Of a stretch of 12,338 nucleotides of DNA, positions 7,149 through 12,338 are shown in pieces. Every line of letters begins with the position of its first letter. The first letter of the stretch is position 1. Source of the stretch: Candidatus Uhrbacteria bacterium. Its GTDB lineage: Bacteria; Patescibacteriota; Patescibacteriia; UBA9934; UBA11717. The translations under genes were made by a program, and so were the position numbers. Location: NCBI GenBank assembly GCA_003509895.1, contig DOMJ01000032.1, positions 2,627 to 14,964 of the forward strand. The letters run 5' to 3'. Under the pieces are notes generated by a model, which was not told the DNA's origin, made no database searches, and saw only the letters and a program-made list of their open reading frames with translations.

Positions 7149-7181
7149 CAAAAATGTCGTACCTACGACAAATTTGTTAAG
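7146..7181. repeat. Second palindrome, mirror copy of the upstream operator
   Basis: TAACAAAAATGTCGTA (7146-7161), CC, then TACGACAAATTTGTTAAG (7164-7181) form a palindrome with two mismatches. The outer 28 bases (7182 back to 7155 on the minus strand) are identical to 6550-6577, so the two copies face each other across the gene. The inner arm is degenerate where it merges with the TAA stop codon. There is no T-run on either side, so it is not a standard terminator. Confidence 0.9.
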
Positions 7182-7236
7182 TTTGATAGGAAGAGTGATA
7201 GGGGAAAAGACAAAGATAAGGATTGTCTCGATGAAA

Positions 7237-7260
7237 GGAAGGAAGGAAGGAAGGAAGGAA
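7237..7260 (+). repeat. (GGAA)6 tetranucleotide repeat
   Basis: Six uninterrupted GGAA units lie in a purine-rich stretch between the second palindrome and the first minus-strand terminator. Such tracts are slippage-prone. No coding frame or promoter spacing obviously depends on it. Confidence 0.9.
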
Positions 7261-7289
7261 GGGCGACGTAGAAGGAAAGGAGGAGTATC

Positions 7290-7332
7290 GTAAAAATACA
7301 AAACGAGCGCCGCCAGGGAAGGCAAACGCTCG
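7290..7332 (-). terminator. Intrinsic terminator of minus-strand RNA unit 1
   Basis: Read on the minus strand, CGAGCG (7332-7327) and CGCTCG (7309-7304) form the stem, extended inside by GCC/GGC. The stem is followed by TTTTGTATTTTT (7303-7292). This is a textbook rho-independent terminator for leftward transcription. Confidence 0.8.
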
Positions 7333-7449
7333 GCAGGAATGTTGTCCAGTCCTCACAGTGAGGTCATTCTCCACCTCCTCACCGGGGAAAATCCCTTGAG
7401 TGGTAGCACTGATCTGGTAAACACGCGCACTCTCGCGTGACCTGGACGT
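7290..7449 (-). ncRNA. Candidate structured small RNA, unit 1
   Basis: A leftward unit of about 160 nt begins just after a strong promoter (7455-7483) and ends at an intrinsic terminator (7290-7332). GTCCAG (7447-7442) pairs with CTGGAC (7349-7344) to close the fold. Inside are CACGCG/CGCGTG (7439-7434 with 7427-7422), a GGG/CCC hairpin near 7395, and CCTCA/TGAGG (7363-7351). A second copy of GTGAGG at 7384-7379 could pair with the same CCTCAC, giving two mutually exclusive hairpins. In the loop of that alternative sits AGGAGG, six bases, then an ATG opening a four-codon frame (7367-7353). It may be a free sRNA or a leader with a switch. I do not recognise it as 6S, SRP, tmRNA or RNase P RNA. 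Confidence 0.55.
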
Positions 7450-7454
7450 TTCCG

Positions 7455-7483
7455 AAGATACCAGGTTCTGTTCATTTTGTCAA
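7455..7483 (-). promoter_or_regulatory. Minus-strand promoter of RNA unit 1
   Basis: On the minus strand a perfect TTGACA (7483-7478), a 17-bp spacer and TATCTT (7460-7455) point leftward. The predicted start near 7449-7448 falls at the first base of the closing stem of RNA unit 1. This is one of the best-matching promoters in the window, and no protein gene follows it. Confidence 0.7.
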
Positions 7484-7498
7484 GGGGCTCCATGAGTT

Positions 7499-7540
7499 AG
7501 AAAAAGAATGCGGGATGGGCCGACGTTGACCCATCCCGCA
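7499..7540 (-). terminator. Intrinsic terminator of minus-strand RNA unit 2
   Basis: On the minus strand an 11-bp perfect stem, TGCGGGATGGG (7540-7530) with CCCATCCCGCA (7519-7509), has a 10-base loop and is followed by TTCTTTTTC. The plus-strand side has no T-run, so it works leftward. Confidence 0.85.
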
Positions 7541-7654
7541 CGTGTTCGGCTCCACACACCCCCTTTCCGGGCATGTACCGAGGCAAAATGCCCGGAACAG
7601 CGCTACCGCAGTTTGGATACGACCGCTTTGCGGCAGGTATCGGTCAACCGAACA
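7500..7654 (-). ncRNA. Candidate structured small RNA, unit 2
   Basis: A leftward unit of about 155 nt. TGTTCGG at its predicted 5' end (7654-7648) pairs with CCGAACA (7549-7543) just before the terminator, closing the fold. Between them are two hairpins. The first is GATAC-CCGC with GCGG-GTATC around 7642-7617. The second is a perfect 10-bp stem, TTCCGGGCAT with ATGCCCGGAA, around 7596-7564. The start predicted from the promoter at 7661-7689 coincides with the first base of the closing stem. No ribosome site plus frame is convincing inside it. It does not resemble unit 1 in sequence but shares its plan of promoter, closed multi-hairpin fold and terminator. The family is unknown to me. Confidence 0.55.
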
Positions 7655-7660
7655 GTATTT

Positions 7661-7689
7661 ATTGAACCATACTCCTTATAAAAGGCCAA
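7661..7689 (-). promoter_or_regulatory. Minus-strand promoter of RNA unit 2
   Basis: TTGGCC (7689-7684), a 17-bp spacer and TTCAAT (7666-7661) read leftward. Each box matches the consensus at four of six positions. It is weaker than the unit 1 promoter, but its predicted start, about 7654, fits the folded RNA. Confidence 0.45.
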
Positions 7690-7694
7690 GAATA

Positions 7695-7727
7695 GGAACG
7701 GGAGGATGTGCCCGTTCCAAAGTTTTT
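7695..7727 (+). terminator. Plus-strand intrinsic terminator upstream of lepA
   Basis: GGAACGGG (7695-7702) and CCCGTTCC (7711-7718) form a perfect 8-bp stem with an 8-base loop, followed by AAAG and TTTTT (7723-7727). It would stop rightward transcription coming from the regulator gene before lepA. Confidence 0.6.
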
Positions 7728-7730
7728 CTT

Positions 7731-7770
7731 AAAAAAACAACACGAGCGCCGCCAGGAAGGCGAGCGCTCG
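7731..7770 (-). terminator. Third minus-strand terminator, near-duplicate of the first
   Basis: On the minus strand CGAGCG (7770-7765) and CGCTCG (7748-7743), extended by GCC/GGC, are followed by TGTTG and seven T (7737-7731). The stem and loop are nearly the same as at 7304-7332. It implies a third leftward transcript from the lepA side. A possible extended -10 (TG-A-TAGAAT, 7811-7803) would give a product of only about 66 nt. No strong -35 is seen. Confidence 0.75.
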
Positions 7771-8052
7771 AGCGTAGGCGTGGGTCGTTCGCACGGGAAC
7801 GAATTCTATCAGAAAAAATTTGTCAGTTCCGGCAGGGGCTTTTTCCCTCATTGCCGCATTTTAACTTGTCCGACCGCCGAATTTTGTTGAGTGGCGGTTG
7901 GCGCTCCACTACATGTTAAACCACCGACGAGGCGCCTCGCCAGCGTCCTGATGTCTCTCCGTGATCCGACGGTGCCAATCAGGCGCAGCACCGTCTCGAA
8001 CGACCCACGCAAACAAGATACAGGAACAGACTGTTTCTGTCAAGCCCAAAAC
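7771..8052. other. Gene-free stretch with hairpins before lepA
   Basis: No protein or known RNA gene is supportable here. An imperfect hairpin, CGGCA...TGCCG (7830-7856), and a GGCGG/CCGCC inverted repeat around 7870-7900 are visible. AAATTTGTC (7816-7824 region) matches one half-site core of the palindromes flanking the PaaX-like gene; chance could explain that. Open frames here look like shadows. An upstream extension of lepA to 7961 is rejected because family members begin at about ATG 8090. Confidence 0.4.
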
Positions 8053-8081
8053 TCGACAATCCCCAGGAAATAAGCTAGTAT
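8053..8081 (+). promoter_or_regulatory. Predicted lepA promoter (near-leaderless)
   Basis: TCGACA (8053-8058), exactly 17 bp, then TAGTAT (8076-8081). The predicted start near 8088 is two bases before the lepA ATG at 8090. No Shine-Dalgarno stands at the usual distance, so a leaderless mRNA is likely. Confidence 0.6.
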
Positions 8082-8089
8082 TACGCCAA

Positions 8090-9883
8090 ATGGACCAATC
8101 CCTCATTCGAAATTTTTGCATTATTGCTCACATTGATCACGGAAAATCGACCCTTGCGGATCGTCTTTTGGAGTTAACCGGGACGTTGGATAAGCGCCAG
8201 CTCAAGGAACAAACATTGGATACCATGGACTTAGAGCGTGAGCGCGGTATTACCATTAAGCTGCAGCCTGCGCGTATGAAGCACACGGTAGATGGTGTGG
8301 AATACACCCTCAACCTCATAGATACACCGGGCCACGTAGATTTTGCATACGAGGTTTCCCGTTCCTTGGCAGCAGTGGAGGGGTGCATTTTATTGGTGGA
8401 TGCAACGCAGGGTGTGCAGGCGCAAACGCTGGCCAACCTGTATATGGCGATTGAGGCCGGGTTGGAGGTGATCCCCGTCTTAAATAAAATTGATTTGCCT
8501 GCCGCGGATGTGGTGAACAGAAGCGAAGAATTAAAACAACTGATCGGATGTACGCGTGAGGAGATTCTGACCGTTTCCGGCAAAACGGGCGAGGGTGTTG
8601 CTGCCTTACTGGATAAAATTGTAGAAAAAGTTCCAACGCCAAAAGGGGATGCGCTTGCAGAACCGCGTGCGATGATCTTTGATTCATTTTACGATGACTA
8701 TCAGGGTGTGGTGGCCTATGTGCGTGTTGTAGACGGTGCGTTTAAAAAAAATCAGCCAATGAAGATGGTAGCAACGCAGGTTACAACACCTATCGCGGAG
8801 TTGGGCCATATCTCTCCAAAACGCATACCGGATGCCGATTTAACAACCGGCCAAATTGGCTATATTGTTACGGGGTTGAAAGATATTGTGAGCTGTCGTG
8901 TTGGAGATACCATTACATTGCCGGGGACGCACGTTACGCCGTTGCCGGGTTATAAAGAGGTGAAGCCAATGGTGTTTGCCGGTGTTTTTCCTCGCGACGG
9001 AGGCGATGTTACGGAATTGCGTGAGGCGATGGAAAAGCTGCAATTGTCCGATGCCTCTCTTACGGTTGAGCCGGAGCAGTCCGGTGCGCTTGGTGTTGGA
9101 TTTAGATGCGGCCTGCTTGGGATGCTCCATTTGGAGATCGTACAGGAACGTTTGTTGCGTGAGTCAGATGTGGATGTGGTGGTCACAACGCCAAGCGTTC
9201 GCTATCGCGTGCAAAAGTCCAATGGAGATGAGCTGATTATTAAGAGCCCGCTGGATTTGCCGGATCCAAGTCAGATTGCACAAGTCTTTGAGCCGTGGGC
9301 GCGTGTGGATATTGTGGTGCCAAAAGATCGTATTGGTGCCGTTATGGCTCTTGTGCAGGATAGACGCGGAATGTACAAAACCACGGAGTACTTGGATCAA
9401 CACCGCGCGCTTTTGCATTACGAAATGGCATTATCGGCGGTGATTGTTGATTTTTACGACGCTCTTAAGACGGCCACGAGCGGATATGGCTCTATGAGTT
9501 ACGAGACATTTGACGAGCGACCGGCGGATGTTGTGCGCATGGATATTTTTGTTGCTGAAGAACCGGCGGAAGCGTTATCCACATTGGTTTATAGAGATCA
9601 GGCCCATGAAATCGGGAAAAAAATCATTCACACGCTCAAAAATGAAATTCCACGGCAACAGTTTGTGATAAAGTTACAGGCGATGATTGGCGGGGCGATT
9701 GTGGCCGGAGATCGTATTTCGGCACTGCGTAAAGATGTTACGGCCAAGCTCTACGGAGGAGACGTGTCTCGTAAGCGAAAGCTCTTGGAAAAACAGAAAA
9801 AAGGAAAAAAGAAGATGGCCGCGATGGGTCATGGGAAGGTGGAGATTCCTGCAAGTGCGTATTTGAAAGTGTTAAAGCGATAA
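8090..9883 (+). CDS. lepA: Elongation factor 4 (LepA), ribosomal back-translocase GTPase
   Basis: LepA is a ribosome-associated GTPase proposed to back-translocate or remodel stalled ribosomes and to aid 30S assembly. The 597-residue product has the full family length. The G motifs are AHIDHGKST (13-21), RGIT (52-55), DTPGH (78-82), NKID (132-135) and SGKTG (163-167). RGITIKLQP after switch I is like CPR homologues; most bacteria have a different residue after IK. EF-G-like domains follow, and the LepA-specific C-terminal region ends in the expected basic stretch (SRKRKLLEKQKKGKKKM) and PASAYLKVLK. I chose ATG 8090 because MDQSLIRNFCIIAHIDHGKS matches family N-termini, and because the promoter just upstream rules out the longer frame from 7961. 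It is the first gene of a rightward cluster. Confidence 0.97.
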   Translation: MDQSLIRNFCIIAHIDHGKSTLADRLLELTGTLDKRQLKEQTLDTMDLERERGITIKLQPARMKHTVDGVEYTLNLIDTPGHVDFAYEVSRSLAAVEGCILLVDATQGVQAQTLANLYMAIEAGLEVIPVLNKIDLPAADVVNRSEELKQLIGCTREEILTVSGKTGEGVAALLDKIVEKVPTPKGDALAEPRAMIFDSFYDDYQGVVAYVRVVDGAFKKNQPMKMVATQVTTPIAELGHISPKRIPDADLTTGQIGYIVTGLKDIVSCRVGDTITLPGTHVTPLPGYKEVKPMVFAGVFPRDGGDVTELREAMEKLQLSDASLTVEPEQSGALGVGFRCGLLGMLHLEIVQERLLRESDVDVVVTTPSVRYRVQKSNGDELIIKSPLDLPDPSQIAQVFEPWARVDIVVPKDRIGAVMALVQDRRGMYKTTEYLDQHRALLHYEMALSAVIVDFYDALKTATSGYGSMSYETFDERPADVVRMDIFVAEEPAEALSTLVYRDQAHEIGKKIIHTLKNEIPRQQFVIKLQAMIGGAIVAGDRISALRKDVTAKLYGGDVSRKRKLLEKQKKGKKKMAAMGHGKVEIPASAYLKVLKR

Positions 9884-9885
9884 GC

Positions 9886-10422
9886 ATGGATAAAAGGAAA
9901 GGGTTAAAACGCGTGTTGGTGATAGCAGTCTTCATGACACCAGTCTTTTTGGGAGCGGGATGTGTTGCTGTAGGTACTGTGCCTCCAATAGATCAGAATG
10001 GAAAGACGACGCAGGATCCGCAAGACGTGATTGTAAACGTGGTTGATGTAGGCACGGTGGAGATACGAGGCGAATTGGTGGGCATTGGGTTTGGCGGCAC
10101 GGAGATGGGTTGTGATTTTTTGGAGACGGATCCGGTTGGCAAGCGTCAACCGTGCAATAGTGGCGTTGTTTCTTTGGGATTAATAGAAACAGGCGGTCGC
10201 GTGATTGCCTTGGATCAAGTGACTTGTCCGGGAACCGAGGTCCTTGTAAAAACAGAAGCAGGCGTTGTTATGGAGTATGAACCATCGGCGGAAAGCTGTT
10301 CCTACGTCTTGGGTGCGTCGTATCGAGCAACAGGTGAACTGGATTTTTTGCCAGATCAGTGGCGCGATGGCAAGCAGGCTGACGTCTACGTATTAAGAAA
10401 CGCTCAAATTGAATCGTTGTAG
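9886..10422 (+). CDS. Predicted lipoprotein of unknown function
   Basis: The 178-residue product begins with a basic N-terminus (MDKRKGLKR) and a hydrophobic stretch (residues 9-24), ending at FLGAGC with Cys26. This is a plausible lipobox, though position -3 is Gly rather than Leu. The mature part is beta-rich by appearance, with several valine-rich strands, and holds cysteines in GCDF, QPCN, VTCPG and ESCSY that could form disulfides. I recognise no domain. The ATG lies two bases after the lepA stop, so it is almost certainly co-transcribed. No Shine-Dalgarno is apparent, and translational coupling is possible. A surface or periplasm-facing role is inferred from the signal only. Confidence 0.8.
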   Translation: MDKRKGLKRVLVIAVFMTPVFLGAGCVAVGTVPPIDQNGKTTQDPQDVIVNVVDVGTVEIRGELVGIGFGGTEMGCDFLETDPVGKRQPCNSGVVSLGLIETGGRVIALDQVTCPGTEVLVKTEAGVVMEYEPSAESCSYVLGASYRATGELDFLPDQWRDGKQADVYVLRNAQIESL

Positions 10423-10423
10423 T

Positions 10424-10519
10424 ATGTATAAAAGTAAGTGGTTAAGACGTGCGTTTGCCGTGGTGAGTTTTATTGTGATCTTGAGTATGGTTGGATTTAC
10501 GGTCGCTATTGGGTTTTAG
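10424..10519 (+). CDS. 31-residue single-pass membrane peptide
   Basis: ATG 10424 to TAG 10519 encodes MYKSKWLRRAF, then a hydrophobic segment (about residues 10-31) running to the end. The positive N-terminus followed by about 20 apolar residues is the signature of a small membrane protein. It begins one base after the lipoprotein stop codon, in a different frame, which argues for a real, coupled gene. It is short enough to be skipped by ordinary gene callers. The function is unknown; I recall similar tiny hydrophobic ORFs near housekeeping genes in CPR genomes but cannot check this here. Confidence 0.6.
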   Translation: MYKSKWLRRAFAVVSFIVILSMVGFTVAIGF

Positions 10520-10558
10520 GGGGAGAGGTTTGGCTTGTTTACGTAAGAACGGTTTTGT

Positions 10559-12313
10559 ATGAAGAAACAACCTGCAACGTGGAATCTTCATACGCCGGTA
10601 GGGGAGGATGTGTTGAATCAATTTCCGGAATTGGATCCTGTTTTGGTGCAGCTACTGTCTAATCGTGGTCTACATACACAAGACGAGGTTGATGCTTTTT
10701 TTGGTCCCGATTACGGAACCGATTTGCACGACCCGTTTTTATTTAGGCAAATGACCAGTGTGGTAAAGCGTATTATGCGTGCGCTTGAGACAGGGGAAAT
10801 AATCATGATCCATGGAGATTATGATGCGGACGGGATTTGCGGAACGGCAGTCCTCATGACGGCGATAAAAGAAGTCTGCCAACGTTGTCGATTAACCGCG
10901 TGGGATGAAGGGCGCGTGCGTTGGTACCTGCCGTCACGCGAGGGAGATGGCTATGGGATGAGCTACAGCGCTGTTGAGGCGTTTAAAGAGATGGAGGTGA
11001 ATGTGATTATTACCGTGGACTGTGGGATTGCAAACGTGGATGAGATTGCTCTGGCCTACGCATTTGGCATGGAGGTGATTGTGGTTGACCACCATCAACT
11101 ACCTCAAACGTGTTCCGAGTTGGCGTTGACGGTACACCCCTTGGCACCGGGAGAAACATATCCATTTAAAAAGCTGGCGGCGGTAGGTGTGGCGTTTAAA
11201 GTTGCCTGTGCCCTGTACGCGCACGCACGTTCCAGGAAAGCACAAATACCATTCGGCCTAGAAAAGTGGTTGCTGGATCTGGTTTCTATTGCAACGGTGA
11301 CGGATATGGTTTCTTTGACGGGTGAAAACCGTGTTTTGGAAACGTATGGCCTTACCGTACTCAATAAATCAAAACGAGTGGGGTTGCAGGCGCTTATGGC
11401 CGCGGCGGGGCTCACGCAGGGGAAGCTGACAACAACAGATATTGGATTTAGAATTGGGCCGCGCATTAACGCCGCGGGACGGATTGCGAAAGCGGATGTT
11501 GCCCTTGAACTTTTATTGGAAGAAGACCCGAAACGGGCGGAGGAGCTTGCCGAACAATTGAATCAGATTAATGCGGAACGGCAAAAACTCACGGAACAAT
11601 CTACAAAGCGTGCGTTGGCATTGGTGGATGTGGAGGCGTCTTTTATTGCGGTCGTGGATCACGAAACACGGATTGGTGTTGCAGGATTGGTGGCTGGCAA
11701 GTTAGCACAGCAGCTTGCAAGGCCGTCCGTGGTCATGACGCGAGTGGGCGCACACGTGGTTGGATCGGGCCGTGCGCCAAGTGGATTTCAATTTGTGGAG
11801 GCGATGGACACGTGTAGAGAGTTGATGGTGGGAGGAGGGGGTCATCCGGAGGCGTGTGGGTTTACCCTATTGGAAGAACAGATTCCTGCGTGGATTAAGG
11901 CCATGACGGCGTTTGCCTCACAAAATGCAACAGAGTCCGCCGGGCAGGTGAGTTTGGATATAGATGCAGAATTGGAATTGTCGGATGTTTCTTGGGAGTT
12001 GGTAGAGCGAGTGTCGGCTATGGAGCCGCACGGAATGGGGAATCCAACGCCACGATTTTTAGCGCGTGGTGTGCAAGTGATCGCAGCGGAGACGGTTGGA
12101 AAAACACAAACACATTTACGATTAAGCGTGGCCACAAAGACAAGGAGCATAAGACCGTGTATCGGGTTTGGTTGGGGATGGTTGGCGGCAGAACTCTCCA
12201 TGGGTGATACAATTGATCTGGTGTATGAGATTGGTGTGAACGAGTGGAATGGAAGTCGCGAGATTCAATTGCAGATCGTTGATGTGCAAAAAAGTCGCTC
12301 GGGTTGTGTTTAA
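10559..12313 (+). CDS. recJ: Single-stranded-DNA exonuclease RecJ
   Basis: RecJ degrades single-stranded DNA 5' to 3' in recombination and mismatch or base-excision repair. The 584-residue product has the usual length. Metal-binding DHH-family motifs are HGDYDADG (85-92, with D87, D89 and D91), VDCG (153-156, D154) and DHH (177-179). GPRINAAGR (300-308) and the DHHA1 motif GGGGHPEACGF (425-435) follow. The C-terminal OB-like domain runs from about 470 onward. In the DHHA1 region GSGRAPSGF stands where many RecJ proteins have GSARS, and the usual WHPGVIG reads HETRIGVAG. These are modest departures that need not affect activity. The start ATG 10559 lies 39 bp after the small membrane peptide, without a clear ribosome site. 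It may be read through from lepA. Confidence 0.96.
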   Translation: MKKQPATWNLHTPVGEDVLNQFPELDPVLVQLLSNRGLHTQDEVDAFFGPDYGTDLHDPFLFRQMTSVVKRIMRALETGEIIMIHGDYDADGICGTAVLMTAIKEVCQRCRLTAWDEGRVRWYLPSREGDGYGMSYSAVEAFKEMEVNVIITVDCGIANVDEIALAYAFGMEVIVVDHHQLPQTCSELALTVHPLAPGETYPFKKLAAVGVAFKVACALYAHARSRKAQIPFGLEKWLLDLVSIATVTDMVSLTGENRVLETYGLTVLNKSKRVGLQALMAAAGLTQGKLTTTDIGFRIGPRINAAGRIAKADVALELLLEEDPKRAEELAEQLNQINAERQKLTEQSTKRALALVDVEASFIAVVDHETRIGVAGLVAGKLAQQLARPSVVMTRVGAHVVGSGRAPSGFQFVEAMDTCRELMVGGGGHPEACGFTLLEEQIPAWIKAMTAFASQNATESAGQVSLDIDAELELSDVSWELVERVSAMEPHGMGNPTPRFLARGVQVIAAETVGKTQTHLRLSVATKTRSIRPCIGFGWGWLAAELSMGDTIDLVYEIGVNEWNGSREIQLQIVDVQKSRSGCV

Positions 12314-12338
12314 AAAAGTGACTCGGCACGTCGTTCGC

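Noticed and set aside
7177..7374. Minus-strand 65-codon ORF across the first terminator
   Set aside because: It has a GTG start and reads through an intrinsic terminator and the GGAA tract. Its Phe/Ser/Pro-rich tail is a by-product of that repeat.
7400..7449. SRP (4.5S) RNA in unit 1
   Set aside because: TTTACCAGATCAG recalls part of the E. coli 4.5S RNA, but the essential GGAAGGAAGCAG-type apical loop is missing, and the fold is multi-branched rather than one long hairpin.
7980..8010. Possible tRNA T-arm-like sequence (GTCTCGAACGAC)
   Set aside because: No acceptor stem or anticodon arm can be drawn around it on either strand.
7542..8089. Plus-strand ORFs of 60-125 codons and the upstream extension of lepA to 7961
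   Set aside because: They overlap terminators and promoters, lack ribosome sites, and show no recognisable protein features. LepA homologues begin at the MDQSLIRNF-type N-terminus.

Overview
The window reads as a chromosomal piece of a Candidate Phyla Radiation (Patescibacteria) bacterium. The evidence is the gene set: a large CPR-type membrane protein paired with a VirD4/TraD-like ATPase, stand-alone mnmA, a LepA with the CPR-like G2 segment RGITIKLQP, a solitary PaaX/Cas2-like regulator with no CRISPR nearby, and a short RecJ. Shine-Dalgarno signals are nearly absent, and several genes have a -10 box only about 10-12 bases before the ATG. The phylum is an inference; no rRNA is present.

Layout. 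Bases 1-1224 look unlike the rest. They are GC-rich and full of long imperfect hairpins, and they hold one membrane-protein gene (407-940) with a good Shine-Dalgarno. That gene lies between two copies of a 113-bp direct repeat (164-276 and 1112-1224). The first copy ends in an attC-like arrangement with a GTTAGGC core, so the segment resembles an integron gene cassette. A doubtful short ORF (1218-1451) follows.

From 1559 to 6317 come a membrane-anchored protein, its neighbour ATPase (probable DNA-transfer or DNA-pumping machinery, mechanism unknown) and mnmA (tRNA 2-thiolation). From 6545 to 7182 a wHTH plus Cas2-fold protein of the PaaX kind is bracketed by two near-identical 36-38-bp palindromes in mirror orientation. 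The upstream one sits on a TTGACA box, and the downstream one overlaps the stop codon.

Bases 7182-8089 contain no convincing protein gene. They hold a (GGAA)6 tract and, on the minus strand, two units that each have a promoter, a structured transcript of about 155-160 nt closed by a long-range stem, and an intrinsic terminator. A third minus-strand terminator nearly duplicates the first. These look like undescribed small RNA genes.

From 8053 to the end, a plus-strand cluster carries lepA (with a promoter placed for a nearly leaderless mRNA), a predicted lipoprotein, a 31-residue single-pass membrane peptide and recJ. The close spacing of the first three suggests co-transcription.
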